From: JBBQKF01 sp038326615
Lineage (GTDB): Bacteria; Bacillota; Clostridia; Saccharofermentanales; UBA5734
Direction of reading: 5' to 3'
Assembly: GCA_038326615.1 (NCBI GenBank)
Contig: JBBQKF010000045.1
Coordinates: forward strand, 1-24,456
DNA length: 24,456 nucleotides
The notes under the pieces were generated by a model. It searched no databases and was not told where the DNA came from. It saw only the letters and a program-made list of their open reading frames with translations. Of this stretch, positions 23,471 to 24,456 are shown piece after piece; positions within the stretch are counted from its first letter, which is position 1; each line of letters begins with the position of its first letter. Both the position numbers and the translations under genes were made by a program.

Positions 23471-23476
23471 ATTATA
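23471..23476 (-). promoter_or_regulatory. Candidate -10 for the hydrolase gene
   Basis: The minus strand reads TATAAT 44 bp upstream of the hydrolase ATG, downstream of the surface-protein terminator. The -35 is weak. Confidence 0.45.
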
Positions 23477-23575
23477 CACCTTAATTGCAAATGTTAGAAT
23501 ATTTGCCTGGTTATTTTTAAAAAATAATAGATTCCCTTAAGAAAGCATCAAAACCAATTTGTGAACTTAATTTAT

Positions 23576-23613
23576 AAAAGCCACGCATCTCAGTAATGAG
23601 ATACGCAGCTTTT
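23576..23613 (-). terminator. Strong hairpin terminator after the BIG2 surface protein
   Basis: On the minus strand a 17-bp stem (23597-23613 with 23576-23592) closes a four-base TTAC loop (23593-23596). Three of its pairs are G-U wobbles on this strand and would be A-C mismatches on the other, so it is built for minus-strand RNA. The 3' arm ends in TTTT. It lies about 54 bp past the stop of the surface-protein gene. Confidence 0.92.
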
Positions 23614-23666
23614 AGTTTTAGTTTTAATTATTGATTCATATGATTTTTAACCTATTACAATAATTA

Positions 23667-24456
23667 TTAATTAAATGACATAATTCTTTTTTTAATAACT
23701 ATTGTTGTAACCAAACAAGAAATAGCTATCAGACATATTAATAAAACAAAAGGGGTGCTATCACTAGTAACTGGTGGTGTTTCTGAATCTAATGCGTTGA
23801 TTGTTATTTCTCTTGTAATAGTAAAGTCTAAAACTGATGCAGTAATTGTTACAACTCCAGACTTCTTTGCTACTAATACACCATTTACTACGGTTGCAAT
23901 AGTTTCATCAGATGAAGTCCATGTAATTGTTTTATCATCTGTAGTATCAATTTCTGCGAACAAAACAGATAATGTAATTGTTTGCCCTACATCTAATTTT
24001 GTTGGTGTTGTTGCAGGGAAACTGATGCCAGTTAATTCAATTTCAGTTACAGTTACTAAGCATGTAGCCGTTTTGCTATTGATAGTTGCTGTAATCGTTG
24101 ATTCTCCAGCCTTTAATGCAGTTACTACTCCACCTAAAACGGTTGCGACTGTTGCATCACTTGTTGACCAAGTAGTAGCTCCAATGGTGTCCGTAGTATT
24201 TAATGGGTTTATTACAGTTGTTAAAGTTTCTGTAGCGCCCTTCAATATAGATGTTGTTGCCTTGTTAAGTGCAATTGAATTGAGTGGTATTTCTGTTACA
24301 GTTACTATACAAGTAGCTGTTTTGCTATTGATAGTTGCTGTAATTGTTGCTTCTCCAGCTTTTAGTGCAGTTACTACTCCACCTGCAACGGTTGCGACTG
24401 TTGCGTCACTTGTTGACCAAGTAGTAGCTCCAATGGTATCCGTAGTATTTAATGGG
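23667..24456 (-). CDS. BIG2-repeat cell-surface protein, C-terminal part (5' end outside window)
   Basis: The frame is open to the right edge; the first internal TTG at 24243 is not the real start. The visible 263 residues hold two near-identical bacterial Ig-like (BIG2) repeats with a period of 83 residues (249 bp; for example TTWSTSDATVATV then GGVVTALKAGE, TITATINSKTATC), the first cut by the window edge, then a diverged third domain (WTSSDETIATVVNGVLVAKK). The C-terminus is a short spacer PPVTSDSTP, a hydrophobic helix (FVLLICLIAISCLVTTIVI) and a basic tail KKRIMSFN. This is the layout of a sortase sorting signal, but PPVTS stands where LPxTG would be, so it may be a variant signal or a plain membrane anchor. 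BIG2 proteins are surface adhesins or enzyme scaffolds. The catalytic or binding part, if any, lies outside the window. Confidence 0.85.
   Translation of the reverse strand, partial: PLNTTDTIGATTWSTSDATVATVAGGVVTALKAGEATITATINSKTATCIVTVTEIPLNSIALNKATTSILKGATETLTTVINPLNTTDTIGATTWSTSDATVATVLGGVVTALKAGESTITATINSKTATCLVTVTEIELTGISFPATTPTKLDVGQTITLSVLFAEIDTTDDKTITWTSSDETIATVVNGVLVAKKSGVVTITASVLDFTITREITINALDSETPPVTSDSTPFVLLICLIAISCLVTTIVIKKRIMSFN

Noticed and set aside
1..24456. Prophage, insertion sequence or integrative element
   Set aside because: No transposase, integrase, phage gene or flanking target duplication was seen; the genes are mostly housekeeping.

Overview
The window looks like chromosomal DNA of a low-GC, Gram-positive-type fermentative anaerobe, most likely a member of Clostridia. 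This rests on AT-rich intergenic DNA, strong GGAGG-type ribosome sites, a Pta-AckA acetate pathway, a ROK glucokinase, a complete oligopeptide ABC importer with a lipoprotein binding subunit, a ferredoxin:disulfide-reductase-type redox protein and a BIG2-repeat surface protein with a C-terminal wall/membrane anchor. Every gene is on the minus strand except tmcAL (8915..10291).

Layout, low to high coordinate (transcription mostly runs right to left): a 20-bp tandem array touching the stop of glcK; glcK (ROK glucokinase); proS and ackA as a close pair; a 25-bp two-variant minisatellite between ackA and pta; pta with a good promoter; a translationally coupled pair made of a DUF3006 gene broken by one missing base and a membrane-anchored protein of unknown function; an MFS permease divergent from tmcAL; a thiol-redox group (class I flavin disulfide reductase, FTR-catalytic/rubredoxin fusion, glutaredoxin-like protein); a long TspO/MBR-like membrane protein; oppA, then oppF, oppD, oppC, oppB (operon order oppBCDF followed by separately promoted oppA); a decayed cupin gene; glpK; a monoglyceride-lipase-like hydrolase; and the 3' end of a BIG2 surface protein that runs off the right edge.

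Functional reading: glucokinase feeds glycolysis and Pta-AckA turns acetyl-CoA into acetate plus ATP. TmcAL uses acetate and ATP to modify elongator tRNA-Met, so a nearby acetate pathway is coherent. The alpha/beta hydrolase plus GlpK could release glycerol from monoacylglycerols and phosphorylate it. The redox group could pass electrons from ferredoxin through the FTR-like protein to the CGWC glutaredoxin and on to client disulfides, with the flavoprotein as a pyridine-nucleotide-linked partner; this relay is inferred, not shown.

The least ordinary feature is repeat-driven change: a 20-bp array, a 25-bp array, a 16-bp duplication in the glpK leader, a 249-bp coding repeat, and trinucleotide tracts that put Asn/Ser-rich segments into two neighbouring redox enzymes. 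There are also two small frameshifted genes and a sharp GC-rich island inside tmcAL. I found no tRNA, rRNA, CRISPR array or insertion sequence.
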